Below, in pieces: positions 22,479 through 32,079 of a DNA stretch of 64,000 nucleotides. Below the pieces are notes generated by a model. It saw nothing but the letters and a program-made list of their open reading frames with translations, was not told the origin of the DNA and made no database searches. Source of the DNA: Mycobacterium stomatepiae. GTDB lineage: Bacteria; Actinomycetota; Actinomycetes; Mycobacteriales; Mycobacteriaceae. The stretch's first letter is position 1, and each line of letters opens with the position of its first letter. The DNA is taken from positions 248,001 through 312,000 of the forward strand of contig NZ_AP022587.1 of NCBI RefSeq assembly GCF_010731715.1, written 5' to 3'. A program made the position numbers and the translations under genes.

Positions 22479-23246
22479 CTAGATGCGCAGGATCGGGCCC
22501 AGCGCCGAGAGCGGAATGTGCGCCTGCACGCTGCCACCGTCCATGTACCACTGCGGCAGGCCCGGCGAGAAGTTGATCGGCTCGTCGTGGCCGACGGGAT
22601 AGTCCGGCATGTAGAGGATCAATTCGTCGGGAGTCAGCGCCCACGCCTTGTACGCGCCGGAGTAAACCTTGTCGGGCGTCCAGCGGTCGACGATGAACGG
22701 GTAGGTCCCCGGGTCGTGTGGCGGTGGCGCCTGGTTTAGCGCGGTCTCGATGAAGGGCTGCGCCAGCGGCGGAATGGCGGTCAACGGATTCGACGTCGTC
22801 ACATCCGAGAGCTGCAGCCGTCTGCCGCCGGCCATGTCGAACGTGAAGGTGCGGTAGGCGTTGTTGGGCGTGGGCCCGTCGGCGTGATAGTCCTCGTGGA
22901 ACACCGCGCTGAGCAGGTTGCCGTGCTGGAAGATCTGGTAGTTCTCCTCGCCATAGCTGTCCGCGGCCATGTGCGCGTTGGCATTACGCCAGTTGTCGAC
23001 CAGGGTGTGCAGGTAGTCGCGCACCACGCCGCTCGTGGTGGGGTTGTCGATCAGCTCACCGGGCACCGCGACCTTGATGTCGCGCACGGCGTTGCGTTCC
23101 GACGTCACGGCGGTGTGGCAGTACTGGCCGTCCCAGTCGCCGCCGAGCTCGCCGCAGAACGACGGCGCCGACGCTCGCGCGATCCCCGCGCCCGGCATCG
23201 TTGCGGCCAAAGCCATTACCAGCGTCGCAAGGAGTCTTCCGATCAC
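22479..23246 (-). CDS. Secreted MPT64/DUF3298-like protein
   Basis: A 255-residue exported protein. Residues 1-27 form a signal peptide (RLLATLVMALAATMPGAGIARASA). The mature N terminus SFCGELGGDWDGQYCHTAV has the two-Cys pattern of MPT64 (Rv1980c). The rest follows the RsiV/DUF3298 fold: VKVAV...VRDYLHTLVDNWRNANA, YRTFTFDMAGGRRLQLSDV and a C-terminal ELILYMPDYPVG segment. The ATG overlaps the stop of the Mce-associated gene as ATGA, so it is the last gene of the mce transcription unit. The role is unknown; the family is often an abundant secreted antigen. Confidence 0.85.
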   Translation of the reverse strand: MIGRLLATLVMALAATMPGAGIARASAPSFCGELGGDWDGQYCHTAVTSERNAVRDIKVAVPGELIDNPTTSGVVRDYLHTLVDNWRNANAHMAADSYGEENYQIFQHGNLLSAVFHEDYHADGPTPNNAYRTFTFDMAGGRRLQLSDVTTSNPLTAIPPLAQPFIETALNQAPPPHDPGTYPFIVDRWTPDKVYSGAYKAWALTPDELILYMPDYPVGHDEPINFSPGLPQWYMDGGSVQAHIPLSALGPILRI

Positions 23247-23968
23247 AGCAGCTGCACCTTGCTCGCCCGCCAGCGGCCGTCGACTTTCTCCATCGTCATC
23301 TTGATCCGGCTGCGGTCGATGCGCGGGTCGGGCGACTGCGAATTGGCCACGGTCTGGTCGATAAAGACAAGCACCACAACCTTATTCGTGGACTCGGATT
23401 GAATCGCCGAGTCCACCACTACCCCATGGGCGGACGCCTTGTTGTCGATCAGCAGCTGCCGAAGTTGCACGCTGGATTGGGTGTACATGTCCTTGAATTC
23501 GCCGGTCGCACCGTCGAGCACAGCCCGGAAGTTCTCGTCGACCTTGGTGGAGTCGATGCTCGTCAGCACCTGCGCGTAGGCGATCGCGGCCTGTTGAGCC
23601 TGCTGGCCCGCCTCCTTCACCTGGTGCTCCTGCCACAGCTTCCAGCCAAGGAAGCCGTTCACCGCAAGCGAGGCAATCAGTAACACCGGCAGCACGCCGC
23701 GGCGCAGATACCGACCCCAGGGCCGCTCGCGCAGCGGCGTCTTGTCGCCCTTCTGCTTCTTGGCCTTACGCCCGAACGGAATATCCTCGTCGTCGTCCTC
23801 GTCGGTCGCTTTGTCTTCAGGCTCGGCTTCGGCTTCGGCGTCCTCGTCCGTGACGTCAACGTCTTCTTTGGCGTCGTCTTCGGTGTCCTCGACGTCTTTG
23901 GGCTCGGCGGCTGCGCCTGGCGCTTCGGGCATTTCGGCCTCGGCAACTTTCTCGGATGTGGCGGTCAC
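23243..23968 (-). CDS. Mce-associated membrane protein
   Basis: A 241-residue single-pass membrane protein of the Mas type found after mceF. Residues about 10-65 are very acidic (alternating Asp/Glu with Ala). A basic stretch follows (GRKAKKQKGDK), then one membrane helix (VLPVLLIASLAVNGFLGW). The external domain has the family's NTF2-like pattern, ending in KVDGRWRASKVQLL. The GTG at 23968 is chosen because GAGGAG lies 6 bases upstream; a TTG at 23974 is in frame. Such proteins are thought to stabilise the Mce lipid-import complex. Confidence 0.88.
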   Translation of the reverse strand: MTATSEKVAEAEMPEAPGAAAEPKDVEDTEDDAKEDVDVTDEDAEAEAEPEDKATDEDDDEDIPFGRKAKKQKGDKTPLRERPWGRYLRRGVLPVLLIASLAVNGFLGWKLWQEHQVKEAGQQAQQAAIAYAQVLTSIDSTKVDENFRAVLDGATGEFKDMYTQSSVQLRQLLIDNKASAHGVVVDSAIQSESTNKVVVLVFIDQTVANSQSPDPRIDRSRIKMTMEKVDGRWRASKVQLL

Positions 23969-24000
23969 AATCAACTCCTCTATCAGAGCTTAGGTTGGTC

Positions 24001-25251
24001 CTAATGCGGCGGTTCGATCGGCAGCGGGGGTCCGCCGTAGGGCGTGGGAATCGTGAAGCGGCCCTTGGGTGTTGGATCGGTTCGACGGCCAAGGTCGGCT
24101 CCCATCGGCGGGCCGGCCGTGTCGTCGCCGCCCGGACGCGGCGCGTTCTTGGCCCCGCGGATCGACACGGCGGGGTCGGTGTCGCGGCAATAGGTGTACA
24201 TGAACGGCTCGTAGTAATCCGCGGCCGACGGCGGATGCGCGGGTGTGCCGTAGTCGCACACATAGCGGGGGTACAGGTCGGCGATCGCCCAGACCCCGTG
24301 GTCGTGGAAGGAGCTGGACACCGCGTCCAGGACCGAGCCGCGGTAGTCGGGGAACAGCGCGTTGAGCGCCGGGACCCGCTGGTAGAGCAGCTGCGACATG
24401 GTGGCCATGCTGCCCAGTAGCTGCACCATCGTCTCGGAATTGTCGGAGAACAAATTATCGACCGCCGACAACGTGCGCGGCGTCTGCGCGGTCAGCCTCC
24501 GATACCCCGCCTGCATCCTGGCGACCCCGGACAGCGTGCGGTTGAGTTCGGTTGCGGTGGCCGCCAAGCCGGCGTTCTTATCGCTCGCCAGGGTGAGCAC
24601 CACCCGGCTGGTCTTGATGATGCTGGTCGTCTGCGGCAGCACCGAATCCAGCGTCGACAGCAGGAAGGTCCCGCCGTCGACGATGGCCGACAGCTTCGCC
24701 GGGCCCTCCTTGCTCAGGCTCAGTTCCTTCTTGATCAGCGCCACCTTGCGCGGGTCGACCTGGGCCAGCATGCCGTCGGCATCGCCGAGCAACCGCGCCA
24801 AGCTCACCGGAACGCTGGTGTGGGCCAGCGTGATGAGGCTGCCGTCGTGCAGATACGGCCCGGCGTCGGATTCGGCTTGGAAGTCGATGTACTGCTCGCC
24901 GGCCGGTGACAGCGCCGACACGTGCACGACGCTGTTGGTCGGGATCCGCACCTTCGAGGTGATGCTGGCGATGGCGTTGACCCCGCTGTCGGTGATCTGC
25001 AACGACTCGACCCGGCCGATCCGCACACCGCGCAACGCGACGTCCTGATTGGGCAGCAGGCCACCGGATTCCGGCAACTGCACGGTGACCCGATAGGACG
25101 ACGCAAACGGGGTGACCCGCAGCGCGCCGATCAGCAGGTAAGCGGTTCCGACCACCAGGGTCAGCACCAATCCGGCCACCGACAGCCAGACCTGTTGGCG
25201 GTGAGCGGCCCGCACCGCCCGGACCACGACGTTGGCGGCTTGAGCGATCAC
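24001..25251 (-). CDS. Mce family protein, MceF position
   Basis: A 416-residue subunit of a Mce lipid transporter. An N-terminal membrane helix (VWLSVAGLVLTLVVGTAYLL) is followed by the MlaD-like MCE domain (YRVTVQLPESGGLLPNQDVALRGVRIGRV) and long helical segments that build the periplasmic tube. The C-terminal tail is Pro/Gly rich. The GTG at 25251 overlaps the mceE stop as GTGA; the frame is open further but only through overlapping sequence. It is the last of six mce genes in order. Confidence 0.93.
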   Translation of the reverse strand: MIAQAANVVVRAVRAAHRQQVWLSVAGLVLTLVVGTAYLLIGALRVTPFASSYRVTVQLPESGGLLPNQDVALRGVRIGRVESLQITDSGVNAIASITSKVRIPTNSVVHVSALSPAGEQYIDFQAESDAGPYLHDGSLITLAHTSVPVSLARLLGDADGMLAQVDPRKVALIKKELSLSKEGPAKLSAIVDGGTFLLSTLDSVLPQTTSIIKTSRVVLTLASDKNAGLAATATELNRTLSGVARMQAGYRRLTAQTPRTLSAVDNLFSDNSETMVQLLGSMATMSQLLYQRVPALNALFPDYRGSVLDAVSSSFHDHGVWAIADLYPRYVCDYGTPAHPPSAADYYEPFMYTYCRDTDPAVSIRGAKNAPRPGGDDTAGPPMGADLGRRTDPTPKGRFTIPTPYGGPPLPIEPPH

Positions 25252-26447
25252 GGCGGTGGTCCCGGCGGCGGCCCCGGTGCCGGGGCGATGTCGATTTGGC
25301 CGGGGATGTTCGGGTCGGGCATCACTGGCACCTGCGGCGAGTTCGGGCCCCGTCCGACCACGCGTTCCTGCAGACGCCACAGGGTGTACTTCAGCGTCCC
25401 GACAAGCAGGTTCATGTTGTAGTGGTCCGGCCCGTGCAGCCCGATGTCGCCGGGGTATCCGATGTCTGGGAGCGATCCCAGGATCAGCTTGTCGACCCCC
25501 ACGTGCACCGAAATCGCGCCTCCCGACGTCGATTTGACCAACGGGGGAATCAGCTTGTTGATGGCGTAGAAGCTGGTATCCGGGCTTACCGCAACGTCAT
25601 TGGCGGCCCCGGCGATGGTGTTGAGGTCGCGGATGATGCTGCGGCCGCTGGTGTCGGTACCGCCGATGGAGGGGAACCTGGCCAGCAACCGTGAGGTGTC
25701 ACCCACCTGCACGGCCAGGTTGGACAGCTCGGCGGTGTTGTCGGCCAGGGTCGCGGTAGCGGGGCGCGCCGCGGTCATCAGTTCGCTGATGGCCGCGTCT
25801 TTGGCATCGAGTTGGTCGGCGAGCCTTGACAATTGGGTCAGGGCGGAGGAAATCTGGTCGGACCTGGCGCCGAGCGTGCCGACCAGCTGGTTGGACTTGC
25901 GGATCAGCTCGCCGAACGCCTGGCCCTGGTCACCGGTGGCTTTGCCGAAGCCGTTGATGATGTTGGTGAAGTTGCGCACCGCTCCGCCATTCACCAGGAT
26001 CGCCGCCGAGCTCAGCACCGACTCGACCGTCGCGGCGGCCGCGGTCGAATCCAGACCGATGGTGTCGCCGCCTCGCAGCATCGGATCGTCGGCGGGATCG
26101 TCGGCGGGTGGCTTCAGCGCCACGAATACGTCGCCCAGTGGGGTGGCGGTGCGCAATTCGGCGGTACTGCCGCGCGGCAGCCGCACGCCGTCTCGGATCC
26201 GTAGCGTGGTGACCGCGGTGTAGTTGCGCGCGACCATCGCTTCGACCTGCCCGACGTCGGCGCCGGCGAGTTTCACCTTGGCGTTCATCGGAAGGTTGAG
26301 CGCGCTGGAGAATACCGCGGTCAAGGTGTAGCCACCGGACCCCAGCCCGGGAGCCGGAAGGGGCAGGCTGGCAAGACCATTCGTGCCGCACCCCGAGGTG
26401 ATCAGCACCGCGGCCGCGACGGCCAGGCCCGCCCGGATGGCCGTCAT
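25248..26447 (-). CDS. Mce family lipoprotein, MceE (LprK-like)
   Basis: A 399-residue lipid-anchored Mce subunit. The signal is AIRAGLAVAAAVLITSGC with the lipobox Cys at residue 20. The MCE domain follows (YTLTAVFSSALNLPMNAKVKLAGADVGQV), then helical tube-forming repeats and a Pro-rich C terminus. The ATG at 26447 overlaps the mceD stop as ATGA, and the gene's own stop overlaps mceF. MceE is the lipoprotein subunit in all known mce operons. Confidence 0.94.
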   Translation of the reverse strand: MTAIRAGLAVAAAVLITSGCGTNGLASLPLPAPGLGSGGYTLTAVFSSALNLPMNAKVKLAGADVGQVEAMVARNYTAVTTLRIRDGVRLPRGSTAELRTATPLGDVFVALKPPADDPADDPMLRGGDTIGLDSTAAAATVESVLSSAAILVNGGAVRNFTNIINGFGKATGDQGQAFGELIRKSNQLVGTLGARSDQISSALTQLSRLADQLDAKDAAISELMTAARPATATLADNTAELSNLAVQVGDTSRLLARFPSIGGTDTSGRSIIRDLNTIAGAANDVAVSPDTSFYAINKLIPPLVKSTSGGAISVHVGVDKLILGSLPDIGYPGDIGLHGPDHYNMNLLVGTLKYTLWRLQERVVGRGPNSPQVPVMPDPNIPGQIDIAPAPGPPPGPPP

Positions 26448-27565
26448 TTCTGCCCCATCGCGGCCATGCCGTCCAGCACATAGGTCAGCCCGAAATCCGG
26501 CCCGAAGTCCTGGATTGTGCCGGTGCTGCAGCCGAGTTGGCGAAGGCCCATCAGGTTGCAAATCTCTTTGGTGTATTGACTGTCGAAGACCAATCGGTCG
26601 GTGAGGAATCGGGCGCGCACGGCACCGTTGGCCCGGTCGATCATGTTGTAGGCGTTGTCGGCCAGCATCGGTGCCACATCGAGGAGTTCGGCGACGTCGC
26701 GCCGCTGGTCGGTCACCGTCTTCAGCGTGGACTTCCCGTTGAGCAGAGCCCGCTTGAAGGTGTCCCGGTTGGCGTCGAGCAGGTCGCCGGCCCGTTGAAT
26801 CAACTGGTCGAATCTTCTTCCGGTGCTGCCGGTCCCGATGTCCTCGTCGGCCATGATCTGGCTGACCTGGTGGATGGTGGAGGCGAATTCGCGCAGCTTG
26901 CCGTCGTTGGCGGCCACCGCGTCGAACAGCGTGCTGATGTTCTTGACGATCGTGGTGATCTGTTCGCGGGTCGTCGCGCCGCCGTCGCTGGACAGCCGCA
27001 GCGCCTTGGACAGCTCATCGAGCGCCGATTTGATCTGCCCGCCATTGCCTTCGACAACCTTCGTCCCGTTGTTGAGGACGTCGGCGACGGGCCCGTCGCC
27101 ATGGCCGTCGCCCTCGAGCGACTTGGTCACCTTGTCCAGCACGGTGAGCACCCGGCTGAATTCGATGGGCGTCTTGGTCCGGGTCAAGCCGATGGTGTCG
27201 TGGTTGGCCAACACCGGCCCACCGCGATACGGCGGCGTGAGCTCGATCTGCCGGTCGGTGAGGATCGAGGTGGACACCGTTACGGCCTGCGCGGTGGCGG
27301 GAACCTTGACGTGGCGGTCGACGGTGAATTCGACTTCGACGTAGCCGCCTTTTGCGTTGATCTTGGTGATCTTGCCCACCGGCATTCCCAGCACCGCGAC
27401 CACATTGCCTTCGTAAAGTCCCGAGGCGCTGTCGAATTGGGCCGTCACCGTGATGGTGTCCTGATCGGGTGCGAGAACCCACCAGCCGATGCCGACGGCC
27501 GCGGCCAACACCACCACGGCGGCGCCGATCGCCACGGCCTTGGACCTGCGCTTCGACGCCGTCAC
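26444..27565 (-). CDS. Mce family protein, MceD position
   Basis: A 373-residue Mce subunit with a membrane helix (AVAIGAAVVVLAAAVGIGWW) after a short basic N terminus (ASKRRSK). The MCE domain is at about 38-120 (ITVTAQFDSASGLYEGNVVAVLGMPVGKI), and there are long amphipathic helices with a conserved Cys pair near the end (EICNLMGLRQLGCSTG). The GTG at 27565 overlaps the mceC stop as GTGA. Confidence 0.94.
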   Translation of the reverse strand: MTASKRRSKAVAIGAAVVVLAAAVGIGWWVLAPDQDTITVTAQFDSASGLYEGNVVAVLGMPVGKITKINAKGGYVEVEFTVDRHVKVPATAQAVTVSTSILTDRQIELTPPYRGGPVLANHDTIGLTRTKTPIEFSRVLTVLDKVTKSLEGDGHGDGPVADVLNNGTKVVEGNGGQIKSALDELSKALRLSSDGGATTREQITTIVKNISTLFDAVAANDGKLREFASTIHQVSQIMADEDIGTGSTGRRFDQLIQRAGDLLDANRDTFKRALLNGKSTLKTVTDQRRDVAELLDVAPMLADNAYNMIDRANGAVRARFLTDRLVFDSQYTKEICNLMGLRQLGCSTGTIQDFGPDFGLTYVLDGMAAMGQK

Positions 27566-28602
27566 TTGCAGTCCTTGAAGTACTGAATCATGCCGAACTG
27601 CTTGGCACGCCCGCTGATCGCGCACATCCACGAGTCGACGAGTGGGACGTTGTTGGCGTTGAAGTTCAGCGCGTTGCCCTCGCCGGTGAGGTTGGCCGCC
27701 TCGCGGAAGAAGATCGGGCTGATTTGCAGCAGGTTGGCCAGCAGGTCGTCGTGCTGGGCCATCAAACCGGTGAAGTCGCGCATGTCCGCGATCAGCGAGT
27801 CAAGACCCGACCGGTCGTTGACCACGATCTGGCTCATCGTGTCGACGAGGTTGGTCAGCGACTGCATCATCGCGTGGAAAACGGCTCGCAGCGCGACGAA
27901 TTGGCCCAGCAGGTCCTGTCCCTGGTTGATCAGATTACCGATGCCGGCCTGCTGGCGCCGCAACGTGTTGGTCACCCGTTCGGTGCTGAGTAGCAGCTGG
28001 CCCAGCTGGTCGCGTCGCACCGAGATGATGGACGACAGCGAATGAATGTTCTTCATGGCCTGCGGCACCACCGCGGGCAGGCCCTCGAGCTGCTTGCCCA
28101 GCACCGAAAGGGACTGAGCGAACCGGTCGGAATCGACCTGCTCGAACGTCGTGGTGGCATCCCGCAATGCGGATTGCAGGTCGTAAGGGACCTCGGTGTG
28201 TGCCAGATCAAAGGTGTTGTGGGGCAGCGTGTTCGGGCCGTTGGGCTGCACGGAGAGGTAACGCGAACCCAGGATGGTGGTGACCTTGATGGTTGCTCGC
28301 GAATCCCTGCCCAGCACGATGTCGTCGCGGATCTTCAGGCCGGCCTCGACATGATCGCCGTCGAGCTTCATGCTGGTCACTTCGCCCACCGGGATACCGG
28401 CGACGACGATGGGGTTGCCGGCCCGCAGTGAGGCCGCCTGCAGAAACTCCGCGGTGTAGTGCCGGTACCCGGCGCCGACCGCGTGCACTGCCAGCATCGC
28501 CCCGATCAGCACCGCCACCACCGCGACGGCGATGAACCCCAGCCACGTCTTGTTGTAGCTCTCCAGCGGACGCTGCTTGATGCGCTGCCATGTATCAACC
28601 AC
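27562..28602 (-). CDS. Mce family protein, MceC position
   Basis: A 346-residue Mce subunit. A basic N terminus (TWQRIKQRPLESYNK) precedes a membrane helix (TWLGFIAVAVVAVLIGAMLAV). The MCE domain has FLQAASLRAGNPIVVAGIPVGEV. The C-terminal part is helical with Cys residues near the end. The GTG at 28602 has AGGAG about 8 bases upstream and overlaps the end of mceB by 8 bases. The longer open frame to 28764 is overlap only. Confidence 0.93.
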   Translation of the reverse strand: MVDTWQRIKQRPLESYNKTWLGFIAVAVVAVLIGAMLAVHAVGAGYRHYTAEFLQAASLRAGNPIVVAGIPVGEVTSMKLDGDHVEAGLKIRDDIVLGRDSRATIKVTTILGSRYLSVQPNGPNTLPHNTFDLAHTEVPYDLQSALRDATTTFEQVDSDRFAQSLSVLGKQLEGLPAVVPQAMKNIHSLSSIISVRRDQLGQLLLSTERVTNTLRRQQAGIGNLINQGQDLLGQFVALRAVFHAMMQSLTNLVDTMSQIVVNDRSGLDSLIADMRDFTGLMAQHDDLLANLLQISPIFFREAANLTGEGNALNFNANNVPLVDSWMCAISGRAKQFGMIQYFKDCK

Positions 28603-29650
28603 CGGCGGTACTCCTGCATCTCGGTGTGTGCCACATCTTGTTTCCCGGGGTGGCGGCGGCGACGATGATGGGCACGACGTCGTTGAGGCCGGGGAAGAAT
28701 CCCATGAAGTTGACGTCGCACACGTAGGCGTTGCCGTAAGCGCCCTGGTTGCCCACTCGGACAAGCCCTTTCAGTAGCAGCGGGATGTTGTCGCCGAAGA
28801 ACGCCACCTGTGGCTCGACGTCCATCAGGTGCCTGGCCACACCGGGTTTGCGGTCGATGAATTCGCGCAGTGCCGGGTATACGTCGTTGGCCGAGGCGGA
28901 AAGCCGGCCCATCACCCGGGACAGCGAGCCCACCGAGGCGACCAGTTCCGGACGCCGCCGGTCGAGTTGGTCGACCACCTCGCGCGTTTGGGTGATGACG
29001 CCGTCGAAATTGTCGTTCTGCTGCGCAAGGTTGCCGACCACCTTGTTCAGGTTGGTGATCACATCGCCCAGGGCCTGGTCTCTTCCGGCGAAAGTTTCGG
29101 TGAGAGTTGATGTTTGGCTGATCAGCGTCGTCAGCGACGAGGTATCGCCCTGCAGCGACGCGATGATGCCCTTGGTGAGGTTGTCGGCATCCTGCGGGTT
29201 CAGCAGACTGAACAGCGGCTCGTAGCCGTTGAGCAGCGCGGTGACGTCAAAGGAGGGCTCGGTGCGTTCCAGCGGCAGCACACTGCCCGGCGGCAGGGGG
29301 CTTCGATTGCCCTCCGGTCCTAACGACAGCCCGAGGTAACGCTGTCCGACGATGTTTTGATAGGTGACGGACGCAACGGTGTTGCCGTATAGGTGCTGAT
29401 CGGTCTGCACGACGAATGCGACTCGGGCGAGTTTCCCGTCGAGGTCGACACTTTCCACCCGGCCCACCCGCACCCCGGCCATCCGGACGTCGTCGCCCTC
29501 GCGCAGCCCGTAGACGTCGGTGAACAGCGCCGAGTACTTGGCCGTGTCGCCGGCAACGTCGCGCCGCAGGCTCACGTATACCAGCCAGGTGAGCGTTACC
29601 GCTACGACCATGAACAGCGTGAGGCCGATCAGTGGGGCCCGAAACTTCAT
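28595..29650 (-). CDS. Mce family protein, MceB position
   Basis: A 351-residue Mce subunit. It starts MKFRAPLIGLTLFMVVAVTL, an N-terminal membrane helix, followed by the MCE domain (YSALFTDVYGLREGDDVRMAGVRVGRV) and tube-forming helices. The C-terminal region has YVCDVNFMGFFPGLNDVVPI, typical for MceB. The ATG at 29650 overlaps the mceA stop (ATGA). Confidence 0.94.
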   Translation of the reverse strand: MKFRAPLIGLTLFMVVAVTLTWLVYVSLRRDVAGDTAKYSALFTDVYGLREGDDVRMAGVRVGRVESVDLDGKLARVAFVVQTDQHLYGNTVASVTYQNIVGQRYLGLSLGPEGNRSPLPPGSVLPLERTEPSFDVTALLNGYEPLFSLLNPQDADNLTKGIIASLQGDTSSLTTLISQTSTLTETFAGRDQALGDVITNLNKVVGNLAQQNDNFDGVITQTREVVDQLDRRRPELVASVGSLSRVMGRLSASANDVYPALREFIDRKPGVARHLMDVEPQVAFFGDNIPLLLKGLVRVGNQGAYGNAYVCDVNFMGFFPGLNDVVPIIVAAATPGNKMWHTPRCRSTAGG

Positions 29651-31215
29651 TTCGGTTCTCCTGGTGCGGGTTTGAGCGAGACGGTGGATCCGCGAGCCAC
29701 CGGTCCCAGCAGTAGCTCGGTAGCCGTCGTGGCGGTATGGCCGGTGATCACGCTCAGCATGTTTCGCTCGTACTGGCTGCCGACGGGTCCGACGTTGCCG
29801 CCGAAGGACGATTGCGGTATCCACGGAGCCTGCGGCGCGACCGGCGGGACCCATGGTGCGCTCGGTGACGGCGTCGCGGGAGCCCCGGGCGACGGGTTGT
29901 CCGGGTTGGCGCTGCCCGGGACCGGCGGCGACGGCGGAAGCCAGGACGGCAGTGGGGGATTGGGATCGGTCAGGTTGGGGCTCGGGTTGATCAGCGGCGG
30001 CCCGACCGCGACGAGGTTTCCGTCCGGACCGATGACGGTGCCCGGCGGCGGCGCCAGATCCTTGGGCGGGTGGTAGTTCTGCGGCAGCAGCACTTCCGGC
30101 ATATCCGGCCGCACCGGATACTGTGGCGCGGTAAAGCAGCTGGGGCCCTTGAGTTCTCCGTAATGGGGACAGTCCGCGCGGGTGTAGGTGGACGACGGGG
30201 TGAACGTCAATATCGCGCGCATATTGCCGACATCTGCGCCCGGCCGCCAGACCTCTTCCATGAACCTGTTGGCCAGGTTGTCCAACTTGGTGACCGCGGG
30301 CACGAAGTTGTTCGACTTCATCGCCAGCACACCCAGCACCGGTGTGAAATCGGAGGTGATCCGGATCAATTGGTCGATGTGGTTACCGAACGACTCGCGC
30401 GTCGTACCGACCGTGTTCTCGGCGCCGGAGAGCAGCGCGGCCAACTGCCCGCGCGTCTCGGCGAAGGTCTGCATCGGCTCGACGGCCTGGTGCAACGAGT
30501 CCAGAAGATCGGGTGCCGTCTGTGCGAGTCCACTGGCCGCGTCGACGAGCGCGGACACGGTCGACGGTCCCGTGTCGGTACTGACAATCGAATTGAGTTG
30601 GTCGAGAAGGCGATTCAACTGCGCACCGGCATTAAGCAGGGAGACGCGGCGGTGATCGGTGGCCGCACCCAGCGCGGCCAGAATCCCGATTGACCTGTCG
30701 TCACGGCCGCGGCCGGCGGCAGCCAGCAGGTCGCGCAACTTGCTGATGGTGGTCTGAAACAGCACGGTCGGAAGCCGGGTGTCTTCGGGGATGTGCGCGC
30801 CTGGGCGGATCGCCCCGCCCGGACCCTCCTGCTTCGGGGAGCCGACCAGCTGCACCGACGACACCGCGAAGACATTGCTGGGAACCACACGAGCGGTCAC
30901 TCCGGCCGGAATCGACTTGGCGAACTCGGGTTTGAGATCGATGTGGACGTAGTTGGGTTTTCCGTGGGACGCCGGAATCACATCGTCGACCATCCCGACG
31001 AGCACGCCGTGATACTTGACGTCGGACTTCTGCGGCAGCCCGTCACCGACGTTGACCAGATCGGCGACCACGCGAACGTAGTCGTTGAGCCGGCCGGTGG
31101 ACTTCAGCAACATGGCGACGGTCAGCAGGGCCGCGACCACCACCACCGCCACACCGGTGGCAAGCAGCTGCCGGTCCGAGGGCCCGCGCCCATCCAGCTC
31201 AAAGGAATTCGGCAT
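29647..31215 (-). CDS. Mce family protein, MceA position
   Basis: The 522-residue leading Mce subunit. After a short cytoplasmic part come a membrane helix (LLATGVAVVVVAALLTVAMLL) and the MCE domain (VRVVADLVNVGDGLPQKSDVKYHGVLVGMV). A long Pro-rich C-terminal extension from about residue 385 contains runs of PPLP, PSPP and SPGAP, longer than typical for MceA. The ATG at 31215 overlaps the yrbEB stop by one base (TGATG). Which numbered mce locus this is cannot be settled by eye. Confidence 0.93.
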   Translation of the reverse strand: MPNSFELDGRGPSDRQLLATGVAVVVVAALLTVAMLLKSTGRLNDYVRVVADLVNVGDGLPQKSDVKYHGVLVGMVDDVIPASHGKPNYVHIDLKPEFAKSIPAGVTARVVPSNVFAVSSVQLVGSPKQEGPGGAIRPGAHIPEDTRLPTVLFQTTISKLRDLLAAAGRGRDDRSIGILAALGAATDHRRVSLLNAGAQLNRLLDQLNSIVSTDTGPSTVSALVDAASGLAQTAPDLLDSLHQAVEPMQTFAETRGQLAALLSGAENTVGTTRESFGNHIDQLIRITSDFTPVLGVLAMKSNNFVPAVTKLDNLANRFMEEVWRPGADVGNMRAILTFTPSSTYTRADCPHYGELKGPSCFTAPQYPVRPDMPEVLLPQNYHPPKDLAPPPGTVIGPDGNLVAVGPPLINPSPNLTDPNPPLPSWLPPSPPVPGSANPDNPSPGAPATPSPSAPWVPPVAPQAPWIPQSSFGGNVGPVGSQYERNMLSVITGHTATTATELLLGPVARGSTVSLKPAPGEPK

Positions 31216-32078
31216 CAACCACCGAACCTGGCGCCGGCGTCTACCCCCCACAACGCCATGGTGAGCAACATGTTCACGATGATCACGACGGTGATGCTGG
31301 CCCGCATGCCGTGCCCGGCGGCCACCCCGACACCCTCCGGCCCGCCGGTCGCGTAATAGCCGAAGTAGCACTGAATCGTGGAGGCTATCCACACGAAGAC
31401 GACGGCCTTGATCAGCGAGTAGACGATGTCTTGGCCCGCCAGCATCAACGTGAAGTAGTGCAGATAGGAGCCGGTCGAACCGCCGCTGCTGAACCCCACC
31501 ACGAGCTGTGTGGTCAGATAGCCGATCGCCAGGCAGACCACATACAGCGGGACGATCGCCGCCACCGACGCGATCAGCCGCGTGGTCACCAGGTATGGAA
31601 TCGGGCGGATCGCGATCGATTCCAGCGCGTCGATCTCCTCGGCGATCCGCATCGACCCCAGCTGGGCGGTGAAGCGGCAGCCACCCTGCATGGCGAAGGC
31701 CAGCGACGCCATCAGCGGTGCCAACTCCCGGGTGTTGACCAATGAGGAGACGAAACCGGTGGCCGGCCCAAGGCCCAGCAGGTCCAGGAAGTTGTAGCCC
31801 TCGATGCCGACTAGCGCGCCCACCGTCATACCGAGAACCACGGCCACGCCGGCGGTTCCGCCACCCACCACGATGGAGCCGTTGCCCCAGGTGATGTTCG
31901 ACAACAGCCGCAGGAACTCGCCCCGATACTGGCGCAACGCGAGTGGCACCGCGACTAGTGCCCGGATGAAAAAGACCAGCAGGTGGCCGAGCCGAAGGAT
32001 CGGGACCGTGCCCCGGCGATAGAGCCGGACAACCGGGACGGTGATCGGCGCGAACGGCCGGTAGGCGGAAACCGTCAT
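31215..32078 (-). CDS. YrbE/MlaE permease, YrbEB
   Basis: A 287-residue ABC-type permease of the MlaE family, one of the two inner-membrane subunits of the Mce importer. About five to six membrane helices are visible. The MlaE motif that contacts the MceG/Mkl ATPase is RIAEEIDALESIAIRP (EExDALE). The ATG is at 32078, with one base between the yrbEA stop and its start. No ATPase gene is in the window, consistent with a single distant mceG serving several mce operons. Confidence 0.94.
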   Translation of the reverse strand: MTVSAYRPFAPITVPVVRLYRRGTVPILRLGHLLVFFIRALVAVPLALRQYRGEFLRLLSNITWGNGSIVVGGGTAGVAVVLGMTVGALVGIEGYNFLDLLGLGPATGFVSSLVNTRELAPLMASLAFAMQGGCRFTAQLGSMRIAEEIDALESIAIRPIPYLVTTRLIASVAAIVPLYVVCLAIGYLTTQLVVGFSSGGSTGSYLHYFTLMLAGQDIVYSLIKAVVFVWIASTIQCYFGYYATGGPEGVGVAAGHGMRASITVVIIVNMLLTMALWGVDAGARFGG

Positions 32079-32079
32079 G